Positions 34,670 through 44,379 of a stretch of DNA of 64,000 nucleotides are shown here, piece by piece. Each line of letters begins with the position of its first letter. The first letter of the stretch is position 1. Below the pieces are notes generated by a model. It did no database searches. It had not been told where the DNA came from and saw only the letters and a program-made list of their open reading frames with translations. A program made the translations under genes and the position numbers. Source of the DNA: Lentimicrobiaceae bacterium (GTDB lineage Bacteria > Bacteroidota > Bacteroidia > Bacteroidales > JAGNHN01); the NCBI GenBank assembly GCA_018001695.1, contig JAGNHN010000012.1, positions 1 through 64,000 of the forward strand, given 5' to 3'.

Positions 34670-35803
34670 ATGTCAGATATCCGTCTCAAAACCAAAGCAG
34701 GTCATTCACATGGTTTACAAATGTCCTGGCTGCTACTACTTCTGATCCTGTTCCAGAACCTGAGCATCACAGTTACGGCCCAGACCACTGCAACATCCTC
34801 TTCCTCATTTCGATCAGAAGGTGATTCCACCATTCGTATTATGTTCTACAATATTGAGAACACATTTGATCACAGGAACGACCCATATCCTGGTGATGAT
34901 TCTTTTCTACCAGGTTCGGAGCGGGCATGGACGTTCTGGAAGTACCGTCAGAAGCTGATTGCCGTTGGCCGTGTCATCCTTAGTGCAGGCGGATGGGAGC
35001 CACCTGAGCTTATCGGACTTGAAGAGGTTGAAAACAGAAGGGTTTTGGAAGATCTGCTACGTCTGAGTCCTCTCAGGCTTGCATCCTATGGACTTGTTCA
35101 TTTCGATTCGCCTGATCCACGGGGCATAGATGTGGCTTTGCTCTACAGAAAGGATCGTATCAGAATTCTTTTTGCCAGGCCTCTTCGTTATAACCTTGCG
35201 GAGCACGGCATGACGAGGACCCGGGATATCCTGTATGCCTGCGTGGAAGCTTTTGGCAGGGACACATTGCATATTTATGTTAATCATTGGCCATCGAGAT
35301 TTGGCGGGCACCTGACTACCAATAGCAAACGTCTTGCATCTGCCAAGAGACTGGCACAGGACATGGACAGCCTTCTGGCCCAACAGCCTAATGCCTGCCT
35401 CGTTGCCGGTGGTGATTTCAACGATGAGCCCCATGATAGCAGTCTGTGTCACATCGAAGGTAAATATGACATACGGCCCAGACTTATCAATCTGATGAAA
35501 GAACCAGCCAGGGTTCCAGGCAGTGGATCGCATAAGCATGCCGGCCATTGGGGGTTTCTGGATCAAATCCTTATTTCTCCTAACCTTGCTGACGACAACC
35601 ATCCGCTTAGGCTATCATCTGCCAGGGCACAGGTCCTTACCGCCCGGTTCCTTCTGAAAAAGGAAGTAAGAAACCCTGGGTATACGCCCTTCCGCAGCTT
35701 TGCCGGACTATATTATCAGGGAGGGATCAGCGACCACCTGCCTGTTTGGATAGAGCTCGTGAGAGATAAGGAGCCCCATCAGGCTAAGAACCAGTTCCCT
35801 TGA
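34670..35803 (+). CDS. Secreted endonuclease/exonuclease/phosphatase family protein
   Basis: 377 residues from ATG 34670, which gives a basic n-region followed by WLLLLLILFQNLSITVTAQ; an upstream ATG at 34565 would add 35 residues and one at 34721 would remove 17. EEP-fold motifs are in order: RIMFYNIENTFD, GLEEVENRRVLEDLL (metal Glu), IYVNHWPSRFGG, VAGGDFNDEPHD (catalytic Asp/Asn), GFLDQILIS and GGISDHLPVW (catalytic His). It resembles extracellular DNases/phosphodiesterases of Bacteroidota and probably scavenges nucleic acids or phosphate. Monocistronic, after a divergent nitroreductase. Confidence 0.88.
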   Translation: MSDIRLKTKAGHSHGLQMSWLLLLLILFQNLSITVTAQTTATSSSSFRSEGDSTIRIMFYNIENTFDHRNDPYPGDDSFLPGSERAWTFWKYRQKLIAVGRVILSAGGWEPPELIGLEEVENRRVLEDLLRLSPLRLASYGLVHFDSPDPRGIDVALLYRKDRIRILFARPLRYNLAEHGMTRTRDILYACVEAFGRDTLHIYVNHWPSRFGGHLTTNSKRLASAKRLAQDMDSLLAQQPNACLVAGGDFNDEPHDSSLCHIEGKYDIRPRLINLMKEPARVPGSGSHKHAGHWGFLDQILISPNLADDNHPLRLSSARAQVLTARFLLKKEVRNPGYTPFRSFAGLYYQGGISDHLPVWIELVRDKEPHQAKNQFP

Positions 35804-35884
35804 TATCGCCGCCCGACCACTGTTTTGCATCAGGGTTATCTGTCAAGTCCAACCAGCCCACGGTCCAGATTCATCTCATTTGAT

Positions 35885-35892
35885 TATCTTTG
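35885..35892 (+). promoter_or_regulatory. TAnnTTTG promoter box (MscS)
   Basis: TATCTTTG, 18 nt before ATG 35911. The upstream in-frame TTG at 35890 lies inside the box and so cannot be the start. Confidence 0.6.
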
Positions 35893-35910
35893 ATTCAGAA
35901 TCAGTTTAAA

Positions 35911-37191
35911 ATGATATTACTTGAATCTGTCATGATCCGTCATGTGACGGAGTGGATTGAGCACCTCGGCATACCAGCCTATGCTGCTCCCATCGTGCGT
36001 AATCTCGCCCTCATTGTCATCGCGGTCGGGCTAAGTATGCTCATGAACTTCATTGCGAAGAAGATCATCCTGCGAATCGTGTTTGTCATCGCGCGTAAGA
36101 CGACCACGTTCTGGGATGACATCCTGATTAAACACAAAGTTTTTCAGCGGATGTCGCACCTGGTGCCAGCCATCGTAATCTATATTCTTGCGACACCGAT
36201 TCTCAAGTCATACCCCGACTGGCTCAGCATTGTCAGGAACGGCGCACAGCTCTACATGCTGCTGGTGGTTATCATTGTCATCAATTCGTTTCTGAATGCG
36301 CTCAATGACATTTATCAGCAATACGAAATCTCGAAGACCAAGAGTATCAAAGGGTATATACAGATAATCAAGATTGTCATCATTTCCATTGCTGTTATCC
36401 TGGCGATTGCAATTCTCATCAATAAGAATCCATTACTGCTTTTTACCGGGCTAGGGGCTTTTGCTGCTGTGCTGATGCTTATTTTCAAAGATCCCATACT
36501 TGGCTTCGTTGGGGGTATTCAGCTCAGTGCCAATGACATGCTCCGGCCAGGAGATTGGATCAGCATGCCAAATTACGGGGCTGATGGTACGGTGACAGAT
36601 ATCGGACTGACGACAGTCAAGGTGCAGAACTGGGACAAGACGATCACAACTATTCCAACGTATGCATTGGTTTCCAATTCATTCCAGAACTGGAGAGGCA
36701 TGGAGGAAAGCGGCGGAAGGAGGATCAAAAGGGCGATTCGCATTGACATGGAAAGTGTTAAATTTTGCCCGCCGGAGATGCTTGAAGAACTGAAGCAGAT
36801 TCAGCTTATCCGGAAATATATTGAGGAGAAGCAGGAAGAACTTGAAAAGTACAATCAGGAACATGGCATTGATGAATCCGTTGAGGTTAATGGCCGCCGT
36901 CAGACCAACCTGGGCATATTCCGCAAATACCTGGAACTTTATCTGAAGAAAAATCCACTCCTGCATCAGGAGATGACACTGATTGTCAGGCATCTTGATC
37001 CCACTGAAACCGGATTACCCATGGAAATCTATGCTTTCAGCAAGATTCTTGCCTGGGCTGAATACGAGAGCATACAGGCAGATATTTTCGATCATGTACT
37101 GGCGGCCATTCCCAGATTCGGACTACGTGTATTCCAGAATCCAAGCGGGAATGACCTTCGCGTCATGGCCGAAAGCCACCAGGTGCATTGA
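35911..37191 (+). CDS. MscS-family mechanosensitive channel (YbdG-like)
   Basis: 426 residues from ATG 35911. About five TMs are visible (IVRNLALIVIAVGLSMLMNF, LVPAIVIYILATPIL, LYMLLVVIIVINSFLNAL, IIKIVIISIAVILAIAILI, then the pore-lining LLFTGLGAFAAVLMLIFKDP). The pore helix leads into the MscS beta domain: GFVGGIQLSANDMLRPGDWI, DGTVTDIGLTTVKVQNWDKT and TIPTYALVSNSFQNW. A charged helical insertion (~300-345) and a C-terminal alpha-beta domain follow, as in the long YbdG/MscM type. It protects against osmotic downshock in the inner membrane. Convergent with crtZ, 9 bp between stops. Confidence 0.93.
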   Translation: MILLESVMIRHVTEWIEHLGIPAYAAPIVRNLALIVIAVGLSMLMNFIAKKIILRIVFVIARKTTTFWDDILIKHKVFQRMSHLVPAIVIYILATPILKSYPDWLSIVRNGAQLYMLLVVIIVINSFLNALNDIYQQYEISKTKSIKGYIQIIKIVIISIAVILAIAILINKNPLLLFTGLGAFAAVLMLIFKDPILGFVGGIQLSANDMLRPGDWISMPNYGADGTVTDIGLTTVKVQNWDKTITTIPTYALVSNSFQNWRGMEESGGRRIKRAIRIDMESVKFCPPEMLEELKQIQLIRKYIEEKQEELEKYNQEHGIDESVEVNGRRQTNLGIFRKYLELYLKKNPLLHQEMTLIVRHLDPTETGLPMEIYAFSKILAWAEYESIQADIFDHVLAAIPRFGLRVFQNPSGNDLRVMAESHQVH

Positions 37192-37200
37192 TTCTGGTAA

Positions 37201-37665
37201 TCAGGCTTGTTCCTGAGGTTTGTTGCTGTATTCTTCTTTATAATACCGCCATGGTGCCACCAGAAAGCCGTAATTACTATGTGTATGCGGTTTGTGATGA
37301 TCCATGTGTGCACGGATGGTCGCCTTCAGATAGCGGTTACTGATATTACCCAGTATTTTCACACGCTGATGCACCATCACATCATGGAAAAGGAAATAAG
37401 CAAGGCCATAAAGTGCGATGCCAAATCCTATCCAGAAACGGTAATCCATTCCTGGGAAACCCAGGTAAATGAGCCAAATGCTAGGCACGGCAAACATCAA
37501 AGCAAAGAAATCATTGCGTTCCACTTTCCGGCCATCGCGGATATGATGATCTTTATGGAAATACCACATGAATCCGTGCATGACGTATTTGTGCGTAAAC
37601 CAGGCAACAAACTCCATAAATAGGAATGCTGCGATTACGATGAGAAAAGCTATCAAAGCGTTCAT
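37201..37665 (-). CDS. crtZ: Beta-carotene 3-hydroxylase CrtZ
   Basis: 154 residues, family length. A membrane di-iron hydroxylase: His clusters HKYVMHG, HKDHH, HDVMVHQR and HMDHHKPHTH lie between four TM segments. It hydroxylates beta-ionone rings to make zeaxanthin-type xanthophylls. It is the last gene of the crtI-crtB-idi-crtZ operon (50 bp after idi). A ring-forming lycopene cyclase, which it needs upstream in the pathway, is not in this window. Confidence 0.94.
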   Translation of the reverse strand: MNALIAFLIVIAAFLFMEFVAWFTHKYVMHGFMWYFHKDHHIRDGRKVERNDFFALMFAVPSIWLIYLGFPGMDYRFWIGFGIALYGLAYFLFHDVMVHQRVKILGNISNRYLKATIRAHMDHHKPHTHSNYGFLVAPWRYYKEEYSNKPQEQA

Positions 37666-37715
37666 ATCTGCATTTTTGTTAAATTTTCAACATTATTCAC
37701 TCTTCTGGGTCCAGG

Positions 37716-38249
37716 TTAAATGGCATTCTGATCTCCCGGATCCAGGTGCCGCAATAATTCTGGTAGCGCAATGCGAAACCAAATGGTAAAGTTCTCCGGT
37801 GATTTAATCATCTCCATCTGCAGTGCTTCCAAAGAAATCCACTTCCAGTCTGCCACTTCTTCGGGATTTATCTGCGGCACATCATCGAAGCGCCCGACAA
37901 GCACATGATCAAGTTCATGTTCTGTCAAACCCTGACCTACATCAGCTTTGTAGATAAAATCGAAGATTTTCTCCAGGGGTGTGGTAAATCCCATCTCTTC
38001 ATGTAACCTTCTGATACCTGCCTGAACAACCGTCTCTCCATCGCGGGGATGACTGCAGCAGGCGTTGGTCCATAACCCCGGAGAGTGATACTTGGAAAAT
38101 GCCCTTTGTTGTAGCATCATCTCTCCCAGGCGGTTAAAAATAAAGACAGAGAAGGCCCTGTGAAGCACCCCGATCCGGTGGGCCTCCATCTTTTCCATGG
38201 TTCCTAAGGGCTGGTCACCCTCATTTACCAATATCACCTCTTCCTTCAT
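37716..38249 (-). CDS. idi: Isopentenyl-diphosphate delta-isomerase, type I
   Basis: 177 residues, the usual size. A Nudix-fold metalloenzyme that interconverts IPP and DMAPP. The catalytic Cys and metal His are in WTNACCSHPRDGE; the acid part is RRLHEEMGF, followed by the family's YKADVGQGLTEHELDHVLVG. It lies inside the carotenoid operon, 7 bp after crtB, so precursor supply is tied to pigment synthesis. Confidence 0.95.
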   Translation of the reverse strand: MKEEVILVNEGDQPLGTMEKMEAHRIGVLHRAFSVFIFNRLGEMMLQQRAFSKYHSPGLWTNACCSHPRDGETVVQAGIRRLHEEMGFTTPLEKIFDFIYKADVGQGLTEHELDHVLVGRFDDVPQINPEEVADWKWISLEALQMEMIKSPENFTIWFRIALPELLRHLDPGDQNAI

Positions 38250-38256
38250 GGCCAGT

Positions 38257-39078
38257 TTAGTTCTTTAAATAGGTTGAGATCAGCAGCATATACTTCTGGG
38301 AATTGGGTATCCTGACGCGTTTATCCAGAATCACCTGTGGTGACAGCCGGCGGATTTTTCTGAACAGGGCAAGGTAATAAATATAAGCTAGGCGCACGCC
38401 CAATCTCACACCCCTGGGCAAACGGGCGATACCTTCGGCTGCATGCCGGAAGTCCTGCTCGATATCTGCCTCTATCCTCTTTTTATCTTCCAGTGTGAAG
38501 CTCCGGATGTCAACATCCGGGAAATAGGTCCTACCCAATTTTTGATAGTCTGCCCTCAGGTCTCTCAGGAAATTAATCTTCTGAAAGGCACTACCCAGGC
38601 TCATGGCATGAGGCTTCAGCTGCTGATAGCGTGCCTCTTCTCCATCCAGAAATACCCGCAGGCACATCAAGCCGACCACCTCAGCAGAGCCAAGGATGTA
38701 TTTCTTATACCCCGCTTCGTCGTATTCCTTCTTGCTCAGATCCATTTCCATGCTCTGCAGAAAAGTATCAACCAGGTCTGGTTCAATGTTGTACCTGTGT
38801 ACGGTATCCTGAAAGCTGTGCAGGATAGGATTAAGGCTGATCTTCTCATCAATAGCCCGGAAAGTATCTTCGCGAAAACGTGCCAGCAAAGCCACCTTAT
38901 CATGGTCATGAAAGGTATCCACAATCTCATCCGCCAATCTGACAAAACCATATATCGCATAAATCGGCGCATGGAACCTGCGATGAAAAACTTTGATACC
39001 CAAGGAGAAGGAAGTACTGTAAGCCAGCGTTGTGGTCTTGCTGGCTTTATAAGACACCTTATCGTAGATCGTTATCAT
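38257..39078 (-). CDS. crtB: Phytoene synthase CrtB
   Basis: 273 residues. Condenses two GGPP molecules to phytoene. Both Asp-rich motifs are present: RLADEIVDTFHD (the DxxxD first motif) and INFLRDLRADYQKLGRTYFP (second motif). Its start overlaps the crtI stop by 4 bp, so translation is coupled. Cytoplasmic or membrane-peripheral. Confidence 0.95.
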   Translation of the reverse strand: MITIYDKVSYKASKTTTLAYSTSFSLGIKVFHRRFHAPIYAIYGFVRLADEIVDTFHDHDKVALLARFREDTFRAIDEKISLNPILHSFQDTVHRYNIEPDLVDTFLQSMEMDLSKKEYDEAGYKKYILGSAEVVGLMCLRVFLDGEEARYQQLKPHAMSLGSAFQKINFLRDLRADYQKLGRTYFPDVDIRSFTLEDKKRIEADIEQDFRHAAEGIARLPRGVRLGVRLAYIYYLALFRKIRRLSPQVILDKRVRIPNSQKYMLLISTYLKN

Positions 39079-40565
39079 GGCTTTCTCCAGGCTTTTAGAA
39101 TTTGCTTTGCCGCTACCTGTCCACTAATGATGGAGGGAGGAACACCTGGTCCGGGAGATGTCATCTGACCGGCAAACCAGAAATTACCCAGTTTACTTCG
39201 CATACGGGGTTTCAGGACTGCGGTTTGGAGAAGCGTATTACCCAAACCGTAAGCATTGCCTTTATAGGCATTGTAATCAGCCGCAAAATGTTGCTGGGAG
39301 TAATCCCGACGAAATACCACATGATCCCGGATATCCTCCCCTGCCACTTCAGACAGCTTTTTGAGAATGTATTCGTAGTACTTATCCCTAACTTCCTGAC
39401 TATCATGAAGTCCAGGCGCTACTGGAATCAGGACGACCAGGTTTTCCAATCCGGCAGGGGCGACGGCAGGGTCTGTCTTGGATGTACAGGAAACATAAAG
39501 CAAAGGCTTTTCAGGCCAAACAGGCTGATCAAAAAGGTCCTTCGCATGTTGCCCGAAATCCTCATCGAAAAGAAGGTTATGATGCAGAAGAGCAGGCAGG
39601 GGTTTGCTTATTCCAAGGTAATACAACAAAGAAGAAGGCGCCATATCACGGCTATCCCAGTATTTTTCATTGTATCTTCTGAAGGCCGGCGGGAGCATCT
39701 TCTGTTCTATATGATGATAATCTCCTGCGCCGATCACATAAGTCGCGGGATAGACCGCCTGACGGGTATGCACTGCCTTTACCCTGGCGTTTTCCGCCTC
39801 AACTTTGACGACCTCCTCATTCAGGTTTACCTTGACGCCCAATTCATTGGCAAGCTTCACCATGGCTTTCACCACTTCAGACATACCTCCCATTGGGTAC
39901 CAGGTTCCCAGCGCGATGTCAGCGTAATTCATCAGGGAATAAAGGGCCGGTGTTTTTCTCGGCGTTGCGCCCAGGAAGATGACAGGAAACTCCAGGATAG
40001 GGAAAAGCCTGGGATTCTTGAAATTACGCCTGACATATGCATGAAATGACTGAAACACATTGAGTCTGAGCGACCCACTGATCACTTTCCAGTTCATGTA
40101 TTCCAACCAGCTATCTGCAGGTTTCCTGACCAATTCACCGATACCGAGGTGATACTTGAATGCTGCTTCGTTCAGGTACTTCTTGAGCTTTGCGCCTGCT
40201 CCCGGTTCTTCTTTTTCAAAAAGATCGATGACACCCTGAGCCGAAGCGGGCAGGTCAAGAAAATCATTCTTTCCGTAAAAGACACGGTAAGAAGGATCCA
40301 GGCGCTCAAGGCGGTAATAGTCGGAAGGTTTCTTTCCAAAACCAGCAAAGAACTCCTCAAAGACATCGGGCAACCAATACCAGCTCGGGCCCATATCAAA
40401 GAGGAATCCATCCTCCTCCAGTGTACGTGCCCGTCCACCCGCCTGATCCAGCTTTTCCAGTATGGTCACATCCACACCCTCGGCAGCCAGCGTGCAGGCT
40501 GCCGAAAGGCCGGCAAAACCGGCACCGATAATCACTACTTTGTTGTTCTGTTCTGACATGGGCAT
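39075..40565 (-). CDS. crtI: Phytoene desaturase CrtI
   Basis: 496 residues. The FAD-binding start VVIIGAGFAGLSAACTLAA and LEKLDQAGGRARTLEEDGF and the C-terminal FAGQMTSPGPGVPPSIISGQ are diagnostic. It converts phytoene to lycopene by sequential desaturation. First gene of the operon; no perfect TAnnTTTG box precedes it. Related 4,4'-apo or diapo desaturases are similar, but the crtB and crtZ neighbours favour the C40 pathway. Confidence 0.94.
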   Translation of the reverse strand: MPMSEQNNKVVIIGAGFAGLSAACTLAAEGVDVTILEKLDQAGGRARTLEEDGFLFDMGPSWYWLPDVFEEFFAGFGKKPSDYYRLERLDPSYRVFYGKNDFLDLPASAQGVIDLFEKEEPGAGAKLKKYLNEAAFKYHLGIGELVRKPADSWLEYMNWKVISGSLRLNVFQSFHAYVRRNFKNPRLFPILEFPVIFLGATPRKTPALYSLMNYADIALGTWYPMGGMSEVVKAMVKLANELGVKVNLNEEVVKVEAENARVKAVHTRQAVYPATYVIGAGDYHHIEQKMLPPAFRRYNEKYWDSRDMAPSSLLYYLGISKPLPALLHHNLLFDEDFGQHAKDLFDQPVWPEKPLLYVSCTSKTDPAVAPAGLENLVVLIPVAPGLHDSQEVRDKYYEYILKKLSEVAGEDIRDHVVFRRDYSQQHFAADYNAYKGNAYGLGNTLLQTAVLKPRMRSKLGNFWFAGQMTSPGPGVPPSIISGQVAAKQILKAWRKP

Positions 40566-40716
40566 TTCCGTGTGGGTGTTAATACAGGATTAACAAGCAT
40601 TCCTGTCAATTTGTTTGGGAAATGTACCAATAAATGTCAAGGAGTACAATTCTTTTTATACCCCGCTGTCAACGACATCCGAAAATTCGTAAAACAATGA
40701 TAATGAACAGTATAGA

Positions 40717-41151
40717 TCAAAATATATAGCGAACATTCAAACCAGATCGGCTCCCGATGAAGGCCCGGTCCTCTCGATATAAGGGAATGGCGGGCCGCCA
40801 ATCCAGGCCAATCACGAGTGGTGCACCCGGAACCCTGTATTCAGCCCCCAGTTCTCCGCAAACTCCGAATGTGAAGGGATCGCCAAACCAGGCAAACGGA
40901 CCGGCACCGATATAATAATCAAAATCGCTGCGACCCAGGGGGGCAATAACAAAATCAACCAGCCATTCGACTCCGATACCATTGCCAAAGCTCACATCTA
41001 CATGCTGGCGGTGTTTGTGACCGTCATAGACAAGGTCGAGTGCAATATTATTACCGACGATATCACCTAATCTCACCCCTACTTCCTGGCTTCGCGCTGT
41101 TAGCCCCGCCAGAATCATAACCAATCCGATAATGAAGCCTCTATTCACCAT
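40717..41151 (-). CDS. Small outer-membrane beta-barrel-like protein, unknown
   Basis: 144 residues from ATG 41151, preferred over 41172 because it opens a signal peptide (MVNRGFIIGLVMILAGLTARS). The mature part is a series of short strands (VGVRLGDIVGNNIALDLVY, HVDVSFGNGIGVEWLVDFVI, YYIGAGPFAWFG, GELGAEYRV) ending in an aromatic residue (NVRYIF), the outer-membrane insertion signal. About eight strands would fit a small OmpX/OmpW-like barrel. No function can be assigned. Confidence 0.65.
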   Translation of the reverse strand: MVNRGFIIGLVMILAGLTARSQEVGVRLGDIVGNNIALDLVYDGHKHRQHVDVSFGNGIGVEWLVDFVIAPLGRSDFDYYIGAGPFAWFGDPFTFGVCGELGAEYRVPGAPLVIGLDWRPAIPLYREDRAFIGSRSGLNVRYIF

Positions 41152-41290
41152 AGCAATTTGATTTTTATGCATTATCTAAAGAACGAAGATAAGGGCTTTA
41201 TGGGTATATAGAATCCTTGTCTAGTCAATTTCACGCCATGATGCAGGAAGCGAATCCCAACGCTGTAGTAACGAGGGATGACAAATTCGA

Positions 41291-42361
41291 TTATGCGGAG
41301 GTTGTTTCTGACAGATCTCTACCTTGAATATACCTCCTCCATTTCTCAAGGACATTCACAAAATCCTGGGGCAATTCACTGGCAAAGTACATTCTTTGGC
41401 CGGTGCCTGGATGATCAAAACCCAGGTCCCTTGCATGCAGAGCCTGTCGTGGCATCAGCGCAAAGCAATTTGCAATAAACTGCTGATACTTGCTATGGGT
41501 TGTTCCTTTGAGCACTTTATCTCCGCCATACTTCTCATCATTGAACAGCGGATGGCCAATATGCCTGAAATGGGCCCTGATCTGATGTGTGCGGCCTGTC
41601 TCCAGCCGGCATTGCACGAGGGTCGTATAACCAAAGCGTTCAACCACTTCGTAATGTGTGATGGCATGCTTTCCCTGGGAACCATCCGGGAAAACGCCCA
41701 TAACCCTTCTATCCTTGAGGCTGCGGCCGATATGGCCCGTAATGGTTCCCGTTGCGGGCGGTTCACCCCATACCAAAGCCAGGTAAACGCGCTCACTGGA
41801 ATGCTCAAAAAACTGTCGCCCGAGATATGACTGCGCCGTTTCATTCTTCGCAACGACCAACAGCCCGGTGGTGTCCTTGTCGATGCGATGCACCAGGAAC
41901 GGGCCTTCATTTGTTTTTTCGAGGATATTCAGGTGCCAGGCCAGCGCGTTGACGAGCGTACCTGTATAATTGTTATGGCCTGGATGGACGACCATCCCGG
42001 CTGCCTTGTTGATTACCAGGATATCTTCATCCTCGAAAACAATATCCAGGGGGATGTTTTCAGGTATGATGTCGGTGAGCCTTGGCTCACCTGGGATCAG
42101 TACCGCGATATCATCCTGGGGTTTAACTTTGTAATTGGATTTGACAGGGGTGCCGTTAACAAGAATATTCCCTGCCCTGGCGGCTGCCTGAACCTTGTTA
42201 CGTGTGGCGTTTTGAATCTTGGATGTCAGGAATTTATCTATTCGTAGCAGGGACTGGCCTTTGTCAACCTGAATACGAAACTTCTCATAAAGGTCATCGT
42301 CAGCCGGCTCTTCGGCGAGCGGATCTGTCACGTTCCATTCTTCCCATGTCGTGATATCCAC
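41291..42361 (-). CDS. RluD-type 23S rRNA pseudouridine synthase
   Basis: 356 residues. An N-terminal S4 RNA-binding domain (LRIDKFLTSKIQNATRNKVQ ... GNILVNG) precedes the RluA/RluD catalytic domain with the active Asp in LVHRIDKDTTGLLVVAKN, plus CRLETGRTHQIRAH and HARDLGFDHP. It isomerises uridines in ribosomal RNA helix 69 or a related site; RluC versus RluD cannot be settled by eye, but the S4 domain favours RluD. Third gene of the PASTA-T9SS-rluD operon, 10 bp after its neighbour. Confidence 0.92.
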   Translation of the reverse strand: MDITTWEEWNVTDPLAEEPADDDLYEKFRIQVDKGQSLLRIDKFLTSKIQNATRNKVQAAARAGNILVNGTPVKSNYKVKPQDDIAVLIPGEPRLTDIIPENIPLDIVFEDEDILVINKAAGMVVHPGHNNYTGTLVNALAWHLNILEKTNEGPFLVHRIDKDTTGLLVVAKNETAQSYLGRQFFEHSSERVYLALVWGEPPATGTITGHIGRSLKDRRVMGVFPDGSQGKHAITHYEVVERFGYTTLVQCRLETGRTHQIRAHFRHIGHPLFNDEKYGGDKVLKGTTHSKYQQFIANCFALMPRQALHARDLGFDHPGTGQRMYFASELPQDFVNVLEKWRRYIQGRDLSETTSA

Positions 42362-42371
42362 CTGAACACTT

Positions 42372-44357
42372 TTATTGACTAATGATCAGTCTGTTAACTG
42401 CAGGAGCGCTGAGTTTGCTACTAAATACCCTGATGACATACAAACCGGTTCCAAGACCCGGCAAGGTTATCTGATCTGCATAGGGAACTTCCCAGATCAT
42501 TCGGCCGCTGGCATCGAATATCCTTAGCAGGGCACGGGGATCATTGGCTGCATCCTTGTTGAGCATGTCAAACCTGAGCATATCATTCCCCTTGGCAGGA
42601 TTGGGATACAGTCCCAACTGGGGCACCCCTGATCCCGTTTTATCCTTGCCTGAAGGTGGGATGCGCTTTCCAAACACGGGCCTGATCATCAGGCAACCTT
42701 CAAAGGAGGAGTTTTGCCAGGGCCCTCCGTCAAGGCTGTAGAAAATATGCTGCTGGGCATTGCGGTGACGGTCATAACCAACGTTCAGGTTGTCATCTGT
42801 TTTCTGAACCCAGCCAATGAAAAAGGTATCGGTCAGGATAAGAGGAGATTCCGCATCAACCTCAAAGCTCACAAAGGCATTGAGGGAAGGGCCATAGGTT
42901 GCCCTGACATTTTCTTTGGTCCACAGGACTTCACCGGGCTTTCCTTTATTATTGGCCCATACGGTCAGAAAGAAGAACTGCTGATTGGCCTCCTTGGATG
43001 TCTGGTTAAAATACATCCGGATGGATGTGAGTGTGTCAGGCTGATCCAGTCCAAAGCGGTAGGCCAGTTTTGATCCTGCCGGTGTCAGGCCATAACCTGC
43101 TTCGGCCGTACCGTCATCATAAGCGTAATAATTGCCGAAATGCTGCACATATTCAACAGTATCATTGGTTTTTACAATATCTCCGGCTAAACCGGTCTTG
43201 CTTAAGGCCCATTGCATTTTAAACCAGGTACTGTCGGCGCTCCCGGGTGGAAAACTAAAGGCCACCGGTGGCTGCGCATGCTGGGGATAATTCTGATAGC
43301 CGGCGATGGCGAAGGGAGCCAGGTTAAAAGTACCGCCGTCAAAGGAATGTATGCTGCCGCCCATCGCATCCTCAACAAAATAGGAAAAACGTGTGATAGG
43401 TGTATCAACGCCCAGGTTGGTGATCAGGGGCCGCAATGAATCGAGCATATGCTTTAATGGATCTATGCTATACTGATGATAAGGCATGGCGTCGAAATAT
43501 TTCAACATGCTTCCCGGCCTGTTTGCAAAAGCGATATCCTGAACGGATTTTTGACTGCCTGTCCGGTTCATATCCATATAAACATAATCCAGATGCCAGT
43601 GGTCCACATTGCTTTGCCAGCTGGGCAGGGAATGGTCGGCCATACTACCATAACTGACAAACCGGAACCTGAAATCCTTGCGGAAGAAGAGGGGATCCAT
43701 TACCGGGATCATGACCTGGGTAAAGTAGCTGCCATGCTCCTTGTAAAATGCGTCCAGGGTCTGGCCTTCAGCCGACCATACAGTGGTCCATTTGTCAACA
43801 TAAACAGTATCTATAGGGAAACTGGTTGAATCAATAATGGTATCGAAGCGGTTTATTTCAAGGAACTGAAGGAGGAGGACATCATTGGGCTCTGGTGAAT
43901 TACCCAGTCCTTGCGGCTGGTACCAAAAGCTGAGGTAGATCGAGTCAGCCGGACTCAGCGGTCTGGGTGATGTACCGAAAAGGCTGTCGAGACGTATAAA
44001 CTGGGATGTCAGCTCATCCGCTCTGAAGGCAGAGATACTGGCGTTTTCATAGACCTTTCCGTTTTCATCTACGATGTCAAGGCTGGCCACGCCGACAGTG
44101 GGCGGAAAAACAGCATAATCATGGTTGACAAATGCCTTGCGGTCGATCCACCTGGTGGCATCGGGGAATGGCCCGGGTGTTGAAAAATCATCAATAAATG
44201 GAAGCGTAAGATACTGTTCCTGAACTTTCTGCTTCTTAACCTTACTATCCAGGGATCTCAGGACCGGATTTCCCATAATGGGTGATAGGTATTCCTGCGC
44301 CTGCAGTGTAACTGAAGCGTAAACAAAACCAAGGAAGATAAGTATGTATTTGCTCAT
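42372..44357 (-). CDS. Secreted protein with T9SS type A sorting domain
   Basis: 661 residues with a signal peptide (ILIFLGFVYASVTLQAQ). The N-terminal half contains a PFIDDFSTPGPFPDATRWID block, often found at the start of Bacteroidota surface proteins, followed by beta-sandwich regions (FSYFVEDAMGGSIHSF; YYAYDDGTAEAGYGLTP; IRMYFNQTSKEANQQFF). The C-terminal 80 residues are a sorting domain (LGLYPNPAKGNDMLRFD ... GMIWEVPYADQ ... GLYVIRVFSSKLS). Its conserved place between a PASTA protein and rluD suggests an envelope role, but nothing more specific can be said. Confidence 0.82.
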   Translation of the reverse strand: MSKYILIFLGFVYASVTLQAQEYLSPIMGNPVLRSLDSKVKKQKVQEQYLTLPFIDDFSTPGPFPDATRWIDRKAFVNHDYAVFPPTVGVASLDIVDENGKVYENASISAFRADELTSQFIRLDSLFGTSPRPLSPADSIYLSFWYQPQGLGNSPEPNDVLLLQFLEINRFDTIIDSTSFPIDTVYVDKWTTVWSAEGQTLDAFYKEHGSYFTQVMIPVMDPLFFRKDFRFRFVSYGSMADHSLPSWQSNVDHWHLDYVYMDMNRTGSQKSVQDIAFANRPGSMLKYFDAMPYHQYSIDPLKHMLDSLRPLITNLGVDTPITRFSYFVEDAMGGSIHSFDGGTFNLAPFAIAGYQNYPQHAQPPVAFSFPPGSADSTWFKMQWALSKTGLAGDIVKTNDTVEYVQHFGNYYAYDDGTAEAGYGLTPAGSKLAYRFGLDQPDTLTSIRMYFNQTSKEANQQFFFLTVWANNKGKPGEVLWTKENVRATYGPSLNAFVSFEVDAESPLILTDTFFIGWVQKTDDNLNVGYDRHRNAQQHIFYSLDGGPWQNSSFEGCLMIRPVFGKRIPPSGKDKTGSGVPQLGLYPNPAKGNDMLRFDMLNKDAANDPRALLRIFDASGRMIWEVPYADQITLPGLGTGLYVIRVFSSKLSAPAVNRLIISQ

Positions 44358-44379
44358 TCTTTGAATGTCAGACTAATCA

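Noticed and set aside
39102-40049. 315-codon plus-strand frame
   Set aside because: Lies fully antisense to crtI, which has diagnostic N- and C-terminal motifs; no recognisable domain.
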